Assembly (NCBI GenBank): GCA_013407085.1
Contig: JACCGJ010011117.1
Coordinates: forward strand, 1 to 64,000
Reading direction: 5' to 3'
Source of the DNA: Atriophallophorus winterbourni
Taxonomy: Eukaryota; Platyhelminthes; Trematoda; Plagiorchiida; Microphallidae
DNA length: 64,000 nt
Shown here: positions 1 to 11,500 of the stretch, piece by piece
Layout: each line of letters starts with the position of its first letter
Numbering within the stretch: position 1 is the stretch's first letter
Translations under genes and position numbers: made by a program
Notes under the pieces: generated by a model
What the model saw: only the letters and a program-made list of their open reading frames with translations
Databases searched by the model: none
Told to the model about the DNA's origin: nothing

Positions 1-74
1 CGGCACAACAAAGGCTACTCAATGTGGCCAGTCTGGAGAACAGTTCATGAACGCTTAATTGCGATCGGTCAAAC

Positions 75-150
75 GGTGGACGGTAGCCCAGTCGTTAAGG
101 CGTGGGACTACAATAGTGATGGTCGGGGGTTCGAATCCCGCCCCCGAAGC
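75..150 (+). promoter_or_regulatory. tRNA-like Pol III promoter (A and B boxes), satellite copy 1
   Basis: An A-box-like stretch lies at 84-100 (TAGCCCAGTCGTTAAGG) and a perfect B box at 128-138 (GGTTCGAATCC), 44 bp apart start to start. That is the spacing of an internal Pol III promoter. The surroundings resemble a degenerate type II (Ser/Leu-like) tRNA, and the T-stem next to the B box has one mismatch. Equivalent B boxes lie at 557-567, 986-996 and 1845-1855. In copy 4 (about 1413-1423) the box is mutated. I do not call a functional tRNA, because no full cloverleaf with matching acceptor stems is visible. Confidence 0.72.
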
Positions 151-159
151 GGTGGATAT

Positions 160-204
160 GCACTGCTGATGAGCTCAAATAAGAGCGAAACTCGAGTCCA
201 GTGC
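160..204 (+). ncRNA. Type I hammerhead ribozyme, satellite copy 1 (intact)
   Basis: The conserved core is complete. CTGATGA starts at 166. Helix II is GCTC/GAGC closed by AAATAA. GAAA lies at 187-190. Helix III uses the palindrome ACTCGAGT (190-197), and the cleavage triplet GTC ends at 198. Helix I pairs GCACTG (160-165) with CAGTGC (199-204). Because helix III is self-complementary with almost no loop, cleavage may work best when two units of one transcript, or two transcripts, pair. The ribozyme starts about 20 bases after the B box, so a Pol III transcript running through the array would be cut once per unit. Confidence 0.88.
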
Positions 205-317
205 TTCCATTATGGACCGTCGTGATGAACTTTGTGAATAGTTCGATGGGCTTGTCACGGATGAGTAGTTACAAATATAAACAACTTATTCTCCAAATAT
301 CGCTTAAAACAACAATG

Positions 318-361
318 CCCATCAGATCTAATCGGTGTTAGCTTACACTGTATCTGATGGG
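318..361 (+). repeat. 10-bp inverted repeat in the satellite unit
   Basis: CCCATCAGAT (318-327) is the exact reverse complement of ATCTGATGGG (352-361), with 24 bases between. The hairpin recurs in every complete unit. In copy 2 one arm starts CTC instead of CCC, which still allows a G-U pair. It sits far from the hammerhead and could be part of the RNA fold. Confidence 0.75.
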
Positions 362-588
362 AAGTCCTGACGCGGAGATCTGTTCAGTTGGGCGACCACA
401 ATAGATATTGCTGGCTCCTTCTGAACTGGTCGGGCAAACAAAGCTACTCAAATGTGCCAGTCTGGAGAACAGTTCATGAACGCTTAATTGTGATCGGTCA
501 AACGGTGGACAACAGCCCAGTCGTTAAGGCGTGGGACTACAATGGTGATGGTCGGGGGTTCGAATCCCGCCCCCGAAGCGGTGGATAT

Positions 589-633
589 GCACTGCTGATG
601 AGCTCAAATAAGAGCGAAACTCGAGTCCAGTGC
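589..633 (+). ncRNA. Type I hammerhead ribozyme, satellite copy 2 (intact)
   Basis: The core is the same as in copy 1: helix I GCACTG (589-594) with CAGTGC (628-633), CTGATGAG at 595-602, helix II GCTC/GAGC, then GAAAC and the palindromic ACTCGAGT. The predicted cut is after 627, exactly 429 bases from copy 1. Confidence 0.88.
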
Positions 634-1017
634 TTTCATTATGGACCGTCGTGATCAACTTTGTGAATAGTTCGATGGGCTTGTCACGGATGAGTAGTTA
701 CAAATATAAACAACTTATTCTCCAAATATCGCTTAAAACAACAATGCTCATCAGATCTAATCGGTGTTAGCTTACACTGTATCTGATGGGAAGACCTGAC
801 GCGGAGATCTGTTCAGTTGGGCGACCACAATAGATATTGCTGGCTCCTTCTGAACTGGTCGGGCAAACAAAGCTACTCAAATGTGCCAGTCTGGAGAACA
901 GTTCATAAACGCTTAATTGCGATCGGTCAAACGGTGGACGGTAGCCCAAGTCGTTAAGGCATGGGACTACAATGGTGATGGTCGGGGTTCGAATCCCGCC
1001 CCCGAAGCGGTGGATAT

Positions 1018-1062
1018 GCACTGCTGATGAGCTCAAATGAGAGCGAAACTCGAGTCCAGTGC
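1018..1062 (+). ncRNA. Type I hammerhead ribozyme, satellite copy 3 (intact)
   Basis: The core is complete: helix I GCACTG (1018-1023) with CAGTGC (1057-1062), CTGATGAG at 1024-1031, and helix II GCTC/GAGC with loop AAATGA, one base different from copies 1 and 2. The predicted cut is after 1056. Confidence 0.87.
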
Positions 1063-1444
1063 TTCCATTATGGACCGTCGTGATCAACTTTGTGAATAGT
1101 TCGATGGGCTTGGCACGGATGAGTAGTCACAAATATAAACAACTTATTCTCCAAATATCGCTTAAAACAACAATGCCCATCAGATCTAATCGGTGTTAGC
1201 TTACACTGTATCTGATGGGAAGACCTGACACGGAGATCTGTTCAGTTGGGCGACCACAATAGATATTGCTGGCTCCTTCTGAACTGGTCGGGCAAACAAA
1301 GCTACTCAAATGTGCCAGTCTGGAGAACCGTTCATAAACGCTTAATTGCGATCGATCAACGGTGGACAGTAGCCCAGTCGTTCAGGCGTGGACTACAATG
1401 GTGTGGTCTTGGGTTTCGAATCCCGCCCCCGAAGCGGTGGATAT

Positions 1445-1489
1445 GCACTGATGATGAGCTCAAATAAGAGCGGAACTCGAGTCCAGTGA
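1445..1489 (+). pseudogene. Decayed hammerhead, satellite copy 4
   Basis: The layout matches the intact copies, but CTGATGA has become ATGATGA and GAAA has become GGAA, both at core positions. The last base of helix I has also changed. The B box of this unit is mutated too. Cleavage is not expected. Confidence 0.8.
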
Positions 1490-1876
1490 TTCCATTATGG
1501 ACCGTCGTGATCAAGTTTGTGAATAGTTCGATGGGCTTGGCACGGATGGGTAGTCACAAATATAAACAACGTATTCTCCAAATATCGCTCAAAAAACAAC
1601 AATGCCCATCAGATCTAATCGGTGTTAGCTTACACTGTATCCGATGGGAAGACCTGACGCGGAGATCTGTTCGGTTGGCCGACCACAATAGATATTGCTG
1701 GCTCCTTCTGAACTGGTCGGGCAAACAAAGCTACTCAAATGTGCCAGTCTGGAGAACCGTTCATAAACGCTTAATTGCGATCGGTCAAACGGTGGACGGT
1801 AGCCCAAGTCGTTAAGGCATGGGACTACAATGGTGATGGTCGGGGGTTCGAATCCAGCCCCCGAAGCGGAGGATAT

Positions 1877-1921
1877 GCACTGCTAATGAGCTCAAATAAG
1901 CGCGAAACTCGAGTCCAGTGC
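1877..1921 (+). pseudogene. Decayed hammerhead, satellite copy 5
   Basis: CTGATGA has become CTAATGA at an essential core G, and helix II has a mismatch (GCTC/GCGC). Helix I and the GTC site remain. This is the last unit before the array ends. Confidence 0.8.
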
Positions 1922-1995
1922 TTCCATTATGGACCGTCGTGATCAACTTTGTGAATAGTTCGATGGGCTTGGCACGGATGAGTAGTCACAAATAC

Positions 1996-3300
1996 AGATA
2001 TAGACACATCTGTAGTCTAGAAAACGAAGAACCAGATGCTTCGTAAACATAGTTCGTGCTAAGAAATTCCTGCACTTCAGGTTTAATGGCAAACGGTTTC
2101 GCCTGAAGAAAGCTGAGTGGCGTGTAGTCGGGATGGTACGGATTTTGTCTGATGGATGTCTTGCTGAACGGTGAGTGCTCATGGTTGGGGCTTCCGGATA
2201 GGATGTCGAAAAGCGTCGGTGACCCGTGGGTGGCGCGTGCCACCGTTTCCACAACGAGAAGTGCATGTTTACCGGAAGGGATACACGAAGGTTGCGTGTA
2301 TTTCGGGCTACTGGGTATGATGGCGACAAGCGTCGGTGATATGTGGCTGGCGCGTGCCACGATTTCCACAGCGGGAGCTGCATGTGGACCTGAGAAGTGA
2401 GAAGAATGAAACTCTGGTGCATGGGTTTATGGCCACGACTGAGTTTTAATAAAGAGGTACAAAAAGCATGCACGGGATATACCTAGCGATAATAATGCGT
2501 TAAATACCCGCTACATAATTGGCAAATGTGCCGTTCCTGACGCCTACTCGCTGTGGAGATGGCGGATTCTAGGTAAAAAGTTGATGTACACGTGGTTACT
2601 ATCAAATATGTTGGGGCTGCCATGAAAGTGTCATGCTGAACGTACCCACTGGCTTTTGGTCATACTGATTTTTCCATAACAAACGTAACGCCAGCACAAA
2701 TGCCAGGATGGGAAAGATGGTGTATGTTATGACTAATGCGCCGTCTAAACGCAGACAGGGTTAGTAGTCGGAAAGCGCTTTGTGATAAGGCGTAAAGGAT
2801 ATCCCCCCAAGCCTTCGGGAAAGGGAAGTGGTGTGATGAAAGAATAGGCGTCCCTGAGCTGTGCGATGCCGGCATCGGTAGCTTGCATTGCAGCGATTTT
2901 GCTGAGGTCGATGGAGAGTAGCAAGTTTTACACACACGTTGTAGAGATAGGGATTGTGGCATCCAAGATATATCGTATGTCGGTCTTGAATTGACTGACA
3001 AAATCCTGGTGCGTATTTTAACTAGAAGTTTACCTACCGGACGATCCGTTCATTGATGTACGAGAGGCTTAAAAGCAGTAAACAAGGTAAACTGTCCGAC
3101 CTGCAGATTGTGTTCTAACTCTACTTGTGAATCGATCAACAAGTGTAATTAGGTTGACGCATATGGCGTGCTCATGCAATATGTGATGAAAGGAGGTAAA
3201 AATATCAACCTGAAATAACGCCGATGTAAATCGGGAAAAGAATGACGTACCGGAAAAAAACTCTCGAAGTGTGCGTGGATATTGCGTTCATCAAATGTAG
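1996..3300. other. GC-rich unassigned block with a 117-bp diverged direct repeat
   Basis: This block is visibly richer in GC than the DNA to its right. Two diverged copies of a segment near 2199-2290 and 2316-2400 are offset by 117 bp; both contain GCGTCGGTGA and GCGCGTGCCAC. Open frames of 176 and 127 aa on the minus strand and 82 aa on the plus strand overlap here. The repeat shows in the minus-strand peptide as two WHAP-containing segments. A further 113-aa minus frame lies at 2660-3001. I recognise no protein family and see no splice structure. Transposon remnant or low-constraint GC-rich DNA are both possible. Confidence 0.4.
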
Positions 3301-5470
3301 TACACGAAGGATTCATGCATCACGTCGGTATCACCAATTTGTAGTAGACTGACCACTACAATTTTACATTAACTGGTTTACATCTATCAAGTTATGCAAA
3401 TGCATCTTTTATACTCTATAAGCTTTGCTTTCGTATTCGTATTAAAATAGTTGAGTATTTTATTTACATCATCGTCTATATAACGGAGTTTACATTTATT
3501 TAAAACTATCATGGGCAATAATATCTATCTTATAATGCAGCTAGCCATTTTCATAGAAATTATTAAAATATAGCGCGATGAGTGTCAATGAAACCCGCTA
3601 AAAAGCTCTCGTGTTGATGCCGCTCAACTTCTCTATCATAATAGTTGCTTAATTGCGTGTTTCATTCTATGTGTAGCCAACTCATATCAGTATGTAGGCG
3701 CCTAATTTTCATGTAGGACCACACTCTTCCACAAATTTGTAGGATTTCTATCATGTAAAGTTTGTATGGCAGTCCAGCAATTGTTAGATCATGCATGTGC
3801 AATGCTCTCTTTATAATAATGATGAATATTTCACGAGCATTTTTACCCTTGCTAACCTATTGCAGAAAATTTAAATCACTTTATCAACATTTAGAATATC
3901 TGCATTAAAGTAAATTACAACATACTGCGTAAGACGAATTTACGCAATTATGTTGTTGTAACACCTAATTGCAATTGTATGATATTGAAGGCTTTGTTAG
4001 CCAAGATGTCTGCATGGAAAAGTTAATAAAACTGTGAATATTTAATATGCATTCCTTGCTAATTGCATTTTAGATTATCTCAAGTTGAACACGATCCGTC
4101 AATCAACAATAATGAAAATTTGAATAAACATTCCAATATTTTTCAGTAAAACATTTGTTGTTATCAAAGGAATCCCTTTTCGGTATATCTCACAAGCTTT
4201 ACAATACATGCGTAAGAAAAAAGTAATATACAAATTTCATGAGTGCCGTTCCAACGAAGATTAAACAAAATTTGTTGCATAACCTTTTCACGTGGGCAAC
4301 TCGAATTTGCTTCGAAAGAAATTTGGCTGAGGAACTTACGTTGATACTCAATTTTTGAACTAAAAATGGCTATGCATCATGCTTCATTTAACGGCATATG
4401 CGCCCAATGCCGAAATGAATAAACGACCAACAGTACCGACCTAAGCGCTATGACTTCAGCTTCAAGTTAAAGGCGACGGCTGGAGCGACTCCTTAGCGCG
4501 CTAGCTCAAACAAATAGTGAACAGAAATTTCACCTCTGGAAGAGCTAAAATAGGTTTCACTAACAAACCAATAATCATTCAGCAGCTTAAAGACCAGCTA
4601 ACACGTCGGGCAATCTCACTGTGTATTTATCAATTTACCTGTTCCCGTGGAGCATGATAAACTGGCTGTATGAAATGAAAACTGGCAAAGCGAATGTCTG
4701 AACATCACCATATTTGGTTAAGCAAAAGCTCTTCTAATGAGGTAAATAGGTCGATTCAAACTCACTTCATTGACACGGGAATCGAGTAAAGGCTGAAAAT
4801 GCATTCTCAGTCGTTTACAAGTTTCCTCGCAACCTGTCTCACAGAGTTGGGTACAAAATCTTGAGGACAGCTGAGGCAATTGCAATAAATAAATTTAGAC
4901 CAAATTTATGAGTCCAAAAACGACTAGCTCGTGATATTTCATTACCTTGACCAACATCCATATGGAACAGACAATCTTAAGTAACAACGCGTGACATTCA
5001 TTTTGTTTATTGTTTGAAATTGCTCAGATCTATTTTTAATTTATTACGCATAATGAGAAATACCGACAAGGAATTCCATCGCTTACATAAAATAATGGAA
5101 ATGTTTGTTCCTACGTTAAAGCACATTGAACAGATTTTTAACGTCATTGTATTATTTCACTTTGATTGAAGTTCGGAAACTGTGAACCCATCTACAATTT
5201 ATTGATTGTATCAGCTTCAAATTCCTGAATATTCTCACCAGTAAATTCAACCCATTCACCACTTATGTATAATTAATAAGCTAATCAAAATATCTCTTCG
5301 GTATCAGAAAAAATGTTTTTCTCTGTTATCCTTATTCCAAGTTTGATTTGGTTTCGTGGTTTCACATCTAATGATGTTAAAAGTTACGATTGTTGTTATT
5401 ATCAAAGAAATCTGAAAACATTTTCGAATTGCAACAGTTTCTCTAGTTGCAAATGAAAATTCGAAAATAA
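3301..5470. other. AT-rich intergenic DNA upstream of DLEC1
   Basis: No supported gene, repeat or RNA was seen here. It should contain the DLEC1 promoter, but no motif stands out. Confidence 0.5.
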
Positions 5471-5544
5471 ATGATGAATCTTCCGAAAACATCAAACGAA
5501 AAACGCAAGACACTCATCGAAAAACTAACCCATCGAAACTCAAA
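5471..5544 (+). CDS. DLEC1: DLEC1 exon 1 (candidate first coding exon)
   Basis: It opens with ATG ATG right after an in-frame TAA and runs to a strong donor (AAA|GTGAGT). It splices in phase over a 92-bp intron to the CAG at 5634-5636. The lysine-rich peptide has no recognisable counterpart, so this could also be 5' UTR with the true start at 5650. Confidence 0.5.
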
Positions 5545-8500
5545 GTGAGTAAAGAGTTTAATAAATATGTTTACTATATAATATTTATAATTCTTTTTCC
5601 AATTGATTTATTGATTATCTGAATAAAGGTGTCCAGCATAAACTTGGAGATGACTGAACAGCCACCAGCGGGAAGTCTCTCCGCGAATCCAAACGTTCTG
5701 AAATTTGAAGATTATGAGCCCGGAAAATCCTATCACGTAAGTGGCTTACGAAAATTGCGGTTGTTCTATAACTAAATACATCCTGCGTTAAATTTGAAGC
5801 ATTTGAAATTGTATCTTTCAAGATTTGCACTATGGTTCAATATTATTTCTCGATGTGCCTTGATTATGGTTGAAAATCAGAAACATCTAGCATATTAGAA
5901 TAACATAAATTTGCTGTTTTTCTAGCATCTGTATAATATCCTCAGGCATACATATAGCGATATTGGGCGTATTTTTCGAATATTACATACATAAATTTCC
6001 AAAACGTTTTATTGATTGTATGATGAAATTTCGGAACGCTGTTCACCAGTGTCGATCAAGTTTAGATCATTTTCTCAAATAGACGAATTCACGACAGTAA
6101 ACAATGGTATCATCTATGCTCAACGATGGGTATGAGCTCGATACTGCCTGAAACAACAACCCGTTTAAATCGGTACCGCAGTTCTCCTCATCTTGATGAA
6201 CCGCGCTTACTGAGGATAACTCTTAAAAACCAGAAAGAGATGGAAGACGTAATTCTAAACTCTTATTTGTTCAGTGCAAATGTCGCATACATGCTCATGC
6301 AGCGCAAACACGATCAGCTACGATGGAGATTCCTCAGTGACCTACTTCGCTTGCATGATGTAGATGTGACGGACATGTTCCGCTCCCACAAATCTAAAAT
6401 TCATAATGGCATTGTTATTAAGCCCCTTAAAATAACGTTCTTGCGTGAAGATATGTTGAACATGGTGAAATCTCGTTGGGAAAATGGCCGCAGACTAATG
6501 CCACGAGAAATTAGAATAAGCGCATTGAAACTTCATATTGGACAGATAGATGAACCTCAAAGTCCAATAAAAGCACCACCAAGTCAATCAGTAGGTGACG
6601 TGTCAGAAACAAATGCAGCCGACACTATAGATCACTGTATTCCAACAATACAACCTCAAAGCGAGCAGGCATACTTGCAAGCAGTCGGCCAAACAGATAT
6701 TCTGCACTCCGCTAGCCACCTTTCCCACACCCCATCCTTGTTGAGAAAAACTACTATGAAATGCCTCCACACCAACGCACAATGTCTGGGAAACGAAATC
6801 GTTAAACTACGTGCAGTGTTTCTAAAATGTTCACCAGAAATCACTGCCTTAACGGAAACGTGGCTACAGAGTAACCAAACAAATAGCGAACCTCAATTAC
6901 CCAGAATGTCACTTATTCGCAATGACTGTGGAACGAGAGGAGGTGGAGTAGCTTTATATATTACCAAAACCCTTATATGCTGTGAGTTCACGTATCTAGA
7001 AATCGTGTTACGGCAAAGACTGTCTTGGGAGTAGGTTATTGCACACCGTCTGTACAGGAAACTCAAAATCTGGCCTCACTCGAGATGATGCCCGTAAAAC
7101 TGTTAGACTGATCAACGTTATGGCTTTGAGTGATGCTCTTATAAACACGATTTTCTACCAACCGGAAACCAGCAACATACAAGAGTTTTTGGTATGGCTA
7201 ATATCTAATCTCAAAAGTTCAATAAAAGTAAGCTACGAATTTGTCCTCAGGAACTCAAAAAAATCCTCGAATTTAAACTAAGAACTCTAACTCGTAAGTG
7301 GTTAAAGGTACGAAACATTGCTGGCGACACCGTTGGCAAAACCCATCATCAGAGACCTGGGAAACAAAGTAAACAAATTTGTCATCCAAGATAAGATGTA
7401 ATTCCAAGAAAAGCTCACCCCCAAATACTTCATCTGTATTCAGCCCGAAAGAACATGCAATTTACATCCCAAATCAAACCATTTCAACCACGGTTGCCTT
7501 GAGTGAAATAAATGTAACGACACAACGTTCCAGTTCAAAAAACTTCGATCAAACTAACACTGCCTTTTAAAAAGCCACATTTGTCCTCAATCTACTCAAA
7601 CGAATATTTGGGAAATTTTCGCCTAAGATATTCCCAAGGATCATGAATACAATCTTGAGAACTGTCATAAAATACGGTGTGCAGTCATGTTCTCCGCGAC
7701 TCAAGAAGGATATGGAACTTATGCAGTGAATCTATCACCGCTCAACAAAACTAGATTTCAGCATCGAAACAAGCCTTATAAAGAAAGGATAGCTCTACTG
7801 AATTTCTCCGACTTCCCCTATCGACGAATCAAAGCAGGCCTTATCCTATTTTACAAAATATTACATACCGCAGAACCGTCCCTTACCATCAATTGATTGT
7901 TCTTTACCTGACAACATTTTAGACCATTTAAAACCTTGAATTACCTTGAATATGTCATCATAGCACCCATACAGTTAGCTTCGAGCAATTGTTTTTCTAA
8001 CATATAAAGAATAAATGTGGCACAATTGCAGGATGAATATCTTCGGATATGTGAAAAACAAAGAATATTTGATACTTATCTTTCACCTGTCTTTCCAGTT
8101 GCTTCACTCGGTTTTACCGTATAATCCCGCGTAATTAAAGTGATAAGTTATTACTGTCAATACCGCCAATGTTTGCGCACCATCTCCTTCTAGTTAGGCG
8201 ATGAATAAAAACAAAAGCCAAATTGGTTTTGCTGAATAAATAAATCAGTGAAGTTCGTCAAGCATCTTCGCTTAAGCAATTTGCGTTCGCCGATTTTTTG
8301 AAATATTGTGTGAAAAACGGATTACAATACTTTTAACACTGTTGAAATTATTCATCTATTTTCAATTATTTAATTTCAGATGACTGTCACCATCAGAAAC
8401 GATTCAGCGATAACGCGACAAATTTTCATCAAACCACCAAGAATACAACAATTCAAACTCATAAGAAGTAAGTAAACAACTTTAATGAAATCTCCATATA

Positions 8501-11500
8501 TTAATATACTTCAATATGAATGCATTGCGCGAAATTCTCAAGAATTAAATATACACGTTTTTTCCGAGTTATCATTTATCTTTCAATTTATTAACTCGAA
8601 TTAGTTTTGGAAAATATTTGAAATTTTTGTGTTCGCTTATTATTTAGAAATTTCGATTGTAATCCTTTATCACTTTGAGCTCTTATGATACTGCTGATAA
8701 AGCAATATCCTACGATCACAAATCATTTGACGAAAGTAAAAGTATAAATTCATTAAAAGGATTTGTCTCGAAATAGTTTTCAATGGTGCTCTTGTATTAA
8801 ATATATTTTTGGAATGTTTGCCTAATCTTGTATATTGTCAAGAGAAGGGTTAAGAAAATTTCGGTATTATGTATGGCATTGAAAACTACATTGACATTTC
8901 TATGCTGATGTCGATCAACTCGTTTACTGGACTTGATTGAATAACTGTTCAATTCGTGGTGTAAGCACATAATATCAGTTTGTTTGTGCTTAATTTATAT
9001 CGATTCAGTAGCTGTTCAGTTCTCGTCCTTTTCCATTTTTTGGATGTATGGCAGTTCAGTATCTTGTCCTTGCTGCTGTTGTAATGCTGTACGAATGACA
9101 ATGACGTGATCGAATTAATAGATTTTTCGAAGGGTTTGTTACTCATAAGTAGTCCAAACACGAAAACAATAATAATTGCTAACGCAAATGTGAGAATAAG
9201 CAAATGATTTCCAGTTAATTGCAGGATGCAATATGTTCAATCATTTGCTGGTACCCGAAATCTTTGTATAACCACTCCACGCTCAGTTTCTCCATGTCAA
9301 GCTCATCAAATAAATGCGGCGATGTGGGTTTCTTGAGATTGAAATTTCTGTGGTTGTACGAATGAGAAATGAAATACTCTGTGTATGCTCACATTTTATC
9401 ATTTTTCTTTTCAGACAGGTTCTGATAGTGTCATGTGCAACGTAAGGATCGAAGCTGCGTTATGTAAATAAAGTGTTTTCGCGAATTGTTCAGTGTAACC
9501 TTTTTAAACTTTCGACCATTGACCCTATTGACCCTATTGTTTGTGACAATTTAATATTGAAATTACTGCATTGTTTCAATTACCTAAATACTCAACTACG
9601 GCTATCATAAATGGTTTAGGAGAATCAATATGAATTTTTGCGCGGTATTTTTTTCAAGTTTTCGAACATTTTTTCAACACTGAATTTCATTCAGTATTGA
9701 ACATGATTCCAGCAAGAGTAACGATACGTGTTTACTACATCGATATCTTCTAGAAGCTTTGGTTTGTGCTGTTGTTATTGTTGGGTCCATTCGGTCGATG
9801 TCGACCATGGATGTCGCATGATTTTTTCATGCTGCACAAATTTTCGAATGAGTAAACAGTCCGATTCTGGACGAACAATCTCTCCCGCGTTGCTCACAGC
9901 GATAGTCCATACTCGGTCAATCGATCAGTTTCACGCGATCTGATTTGCGCAACCAAGAGCTGTATATGCTCTTCCACAGCTTGCATTGGACGCTTTACAC
10001 AATGCCGCCAAAATAAGCGGTCAAGAGCATGTCCTTCCCAACTCGCTGGGTCAATGCCAAGAGATTTCATATCTCTTTTGCAAGCGTCTTTTTACCGCAA
10101 ATGCGGTAAAGTAGAGTAGATCTTTCGGAATACGACTATTGTCTATTCTGTAAGTGTAGCCAAGTCACCGTAGTCGGCGCAGTCGTATGAGGATGAGAAT
10201 GTTCTGTTCGTGTTAAGATTATATATAATTCCGATTCATGCATTACGAGTCGTGAACAATTAACGCATTCAACTTTCAGCCAAACTTCCCGTGGATGGAA
10301 CCGACCTATTAGCGCCGGGCATGGAGTGCAAAATTTCGGTTCGGTTCACACCCGATTCTAACGGCCCGTTTAGCGATGAATTGACGGTCAATTATCGAGG
10401 TCAGCAAGCAGCACTCGTTGTACCCCTGCTAGCCAATAGAATATCTCCTGAGTTAAAAGGTAATTTGCAATGTGAGCGGCAACTTCCCTAACTGTGTATA
10501 AAATTGGGGATTTTTTGGACATTTTTCACTTTAAACAGATTGCGGATATCAAAATCGTTTTATTCATCGTTCATTGTGCATTTTTAATGTGTGAAATAAT
10601 CATACGTCGAAAATAATTTGTAAAGAAATGGTTCTGTCTACAATGTTCTCAGGTTCCAAACAAAGTGTATTATGTATAGGTTTCAGATATTTAAACTCTA
10701 TCGCGCTAGCAAATCTGTGTGTAAATAGAGAAAAATCAAAATTTTTAAAACTTTTATTGTAATTTTGGAATTATTATTATTATTAAATGAGAACATGTGA
10801 ATCAGGAGATAACAACGGAATTTATACATATAATTCTAATGATATATACTTGTTTAATTAAAAACATGCTATTCGAAATATATAACTTGAGGCCAATGGA
10901 ATAAATGAGCTTTGAGTCATAAACGTTCATGAAAGTAATATAATGGTTTTGCTGGTATATGCAATGAAGACGAAGCTCTGAGTATGATGTCATCGAGTAG
11001 AATGTTTGAATGGAGTTTTCCGATGATAAGAAATTGATTCGATTAATTACAATTAATTAATTGTCAGTTATTTACGTGTCGAATTTGGAGTGGGAACTAA
11101 AATATGTTTCGACGTTTGATCATCGTGACACGTTATAAACAACATATTTGACAATGTATTCGAAGTATATCCTTGGCTACCGCTTTTATTTGGTTAAAAG
11201 ACTTAACACACCTAAAACGTACTGTCGCCATTCAGGGAAGGCAAACTGCCGAATGGTTTCGAACAATAAATGAGGGGACCTGAACAACACCATATATTGT
11301 GCTGCTGTTTGTGTTACCATATTTGATAAATTTTCGACGGTCCAGCAAATTATGATTACGTAGCCTTGTGTTAGCTGAAACGAAGATTGGAAAATAATGT
11401 ATCAATAGTTTACTTTCTGATCATCAGATTTTATCCAACTTACTTATTGCTTAGTTCACACTTCAGTCCCACTCAACAAGTTTCACTTAAGAGCTGTCTT

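Larger units (their letters stand above)
1..1995 (+). repeat. Tandem satellite, ~429-bp units, tRNA-like plus hammerhead
   Basis: The same block recurs head to tail about 4.6 times and continues past the left edge of the window. The hammerhead cleavage positions fall after bases 198, 627, 1056, 1483 and 1915, giving periods of 429, 429, 427 and 432 bp. Each unit holds, in order, a 10-bp inverted repeat, a tRNA-like stretch with A and B boxes, a hammerhead ribozyme core, and a short AT-rich tail. Copies 1-3 are nearly identical. Copies 4 and 5 carry base changes in the ribozyme core, and copy 4 also in the B box. Similarity stops near 1995, so this is the array edge. The plan (Pol III promoter plus hammerhead in a tandem satellite) is that of schistosome Sm-alpha, but the unit is longer. 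I saw no related copy elsewhere in the window. Confidence 0.93.

Noticed and set aside
75..150. A functional tRNA-Ser or tRNA-Leu gene
   Set aside because: A and B boxes fit, but the acceptor stem does not close and the T-stem has a mismatch. The whole tandem unit shares it. It is better read as a tRNA-derived promoter.
388..1815. Open frames of 60-109 aa in the satellite
   Set aside because: They repeat with the 429-bp unit, differ in frame between copies and overlap the tRNA-like and ribozyme parts. They are not genes.
1..1995. CRISPR-like array
   Set aside because: Units are 429 bp and continuous without unique spacers, and the host is eukaryotic.
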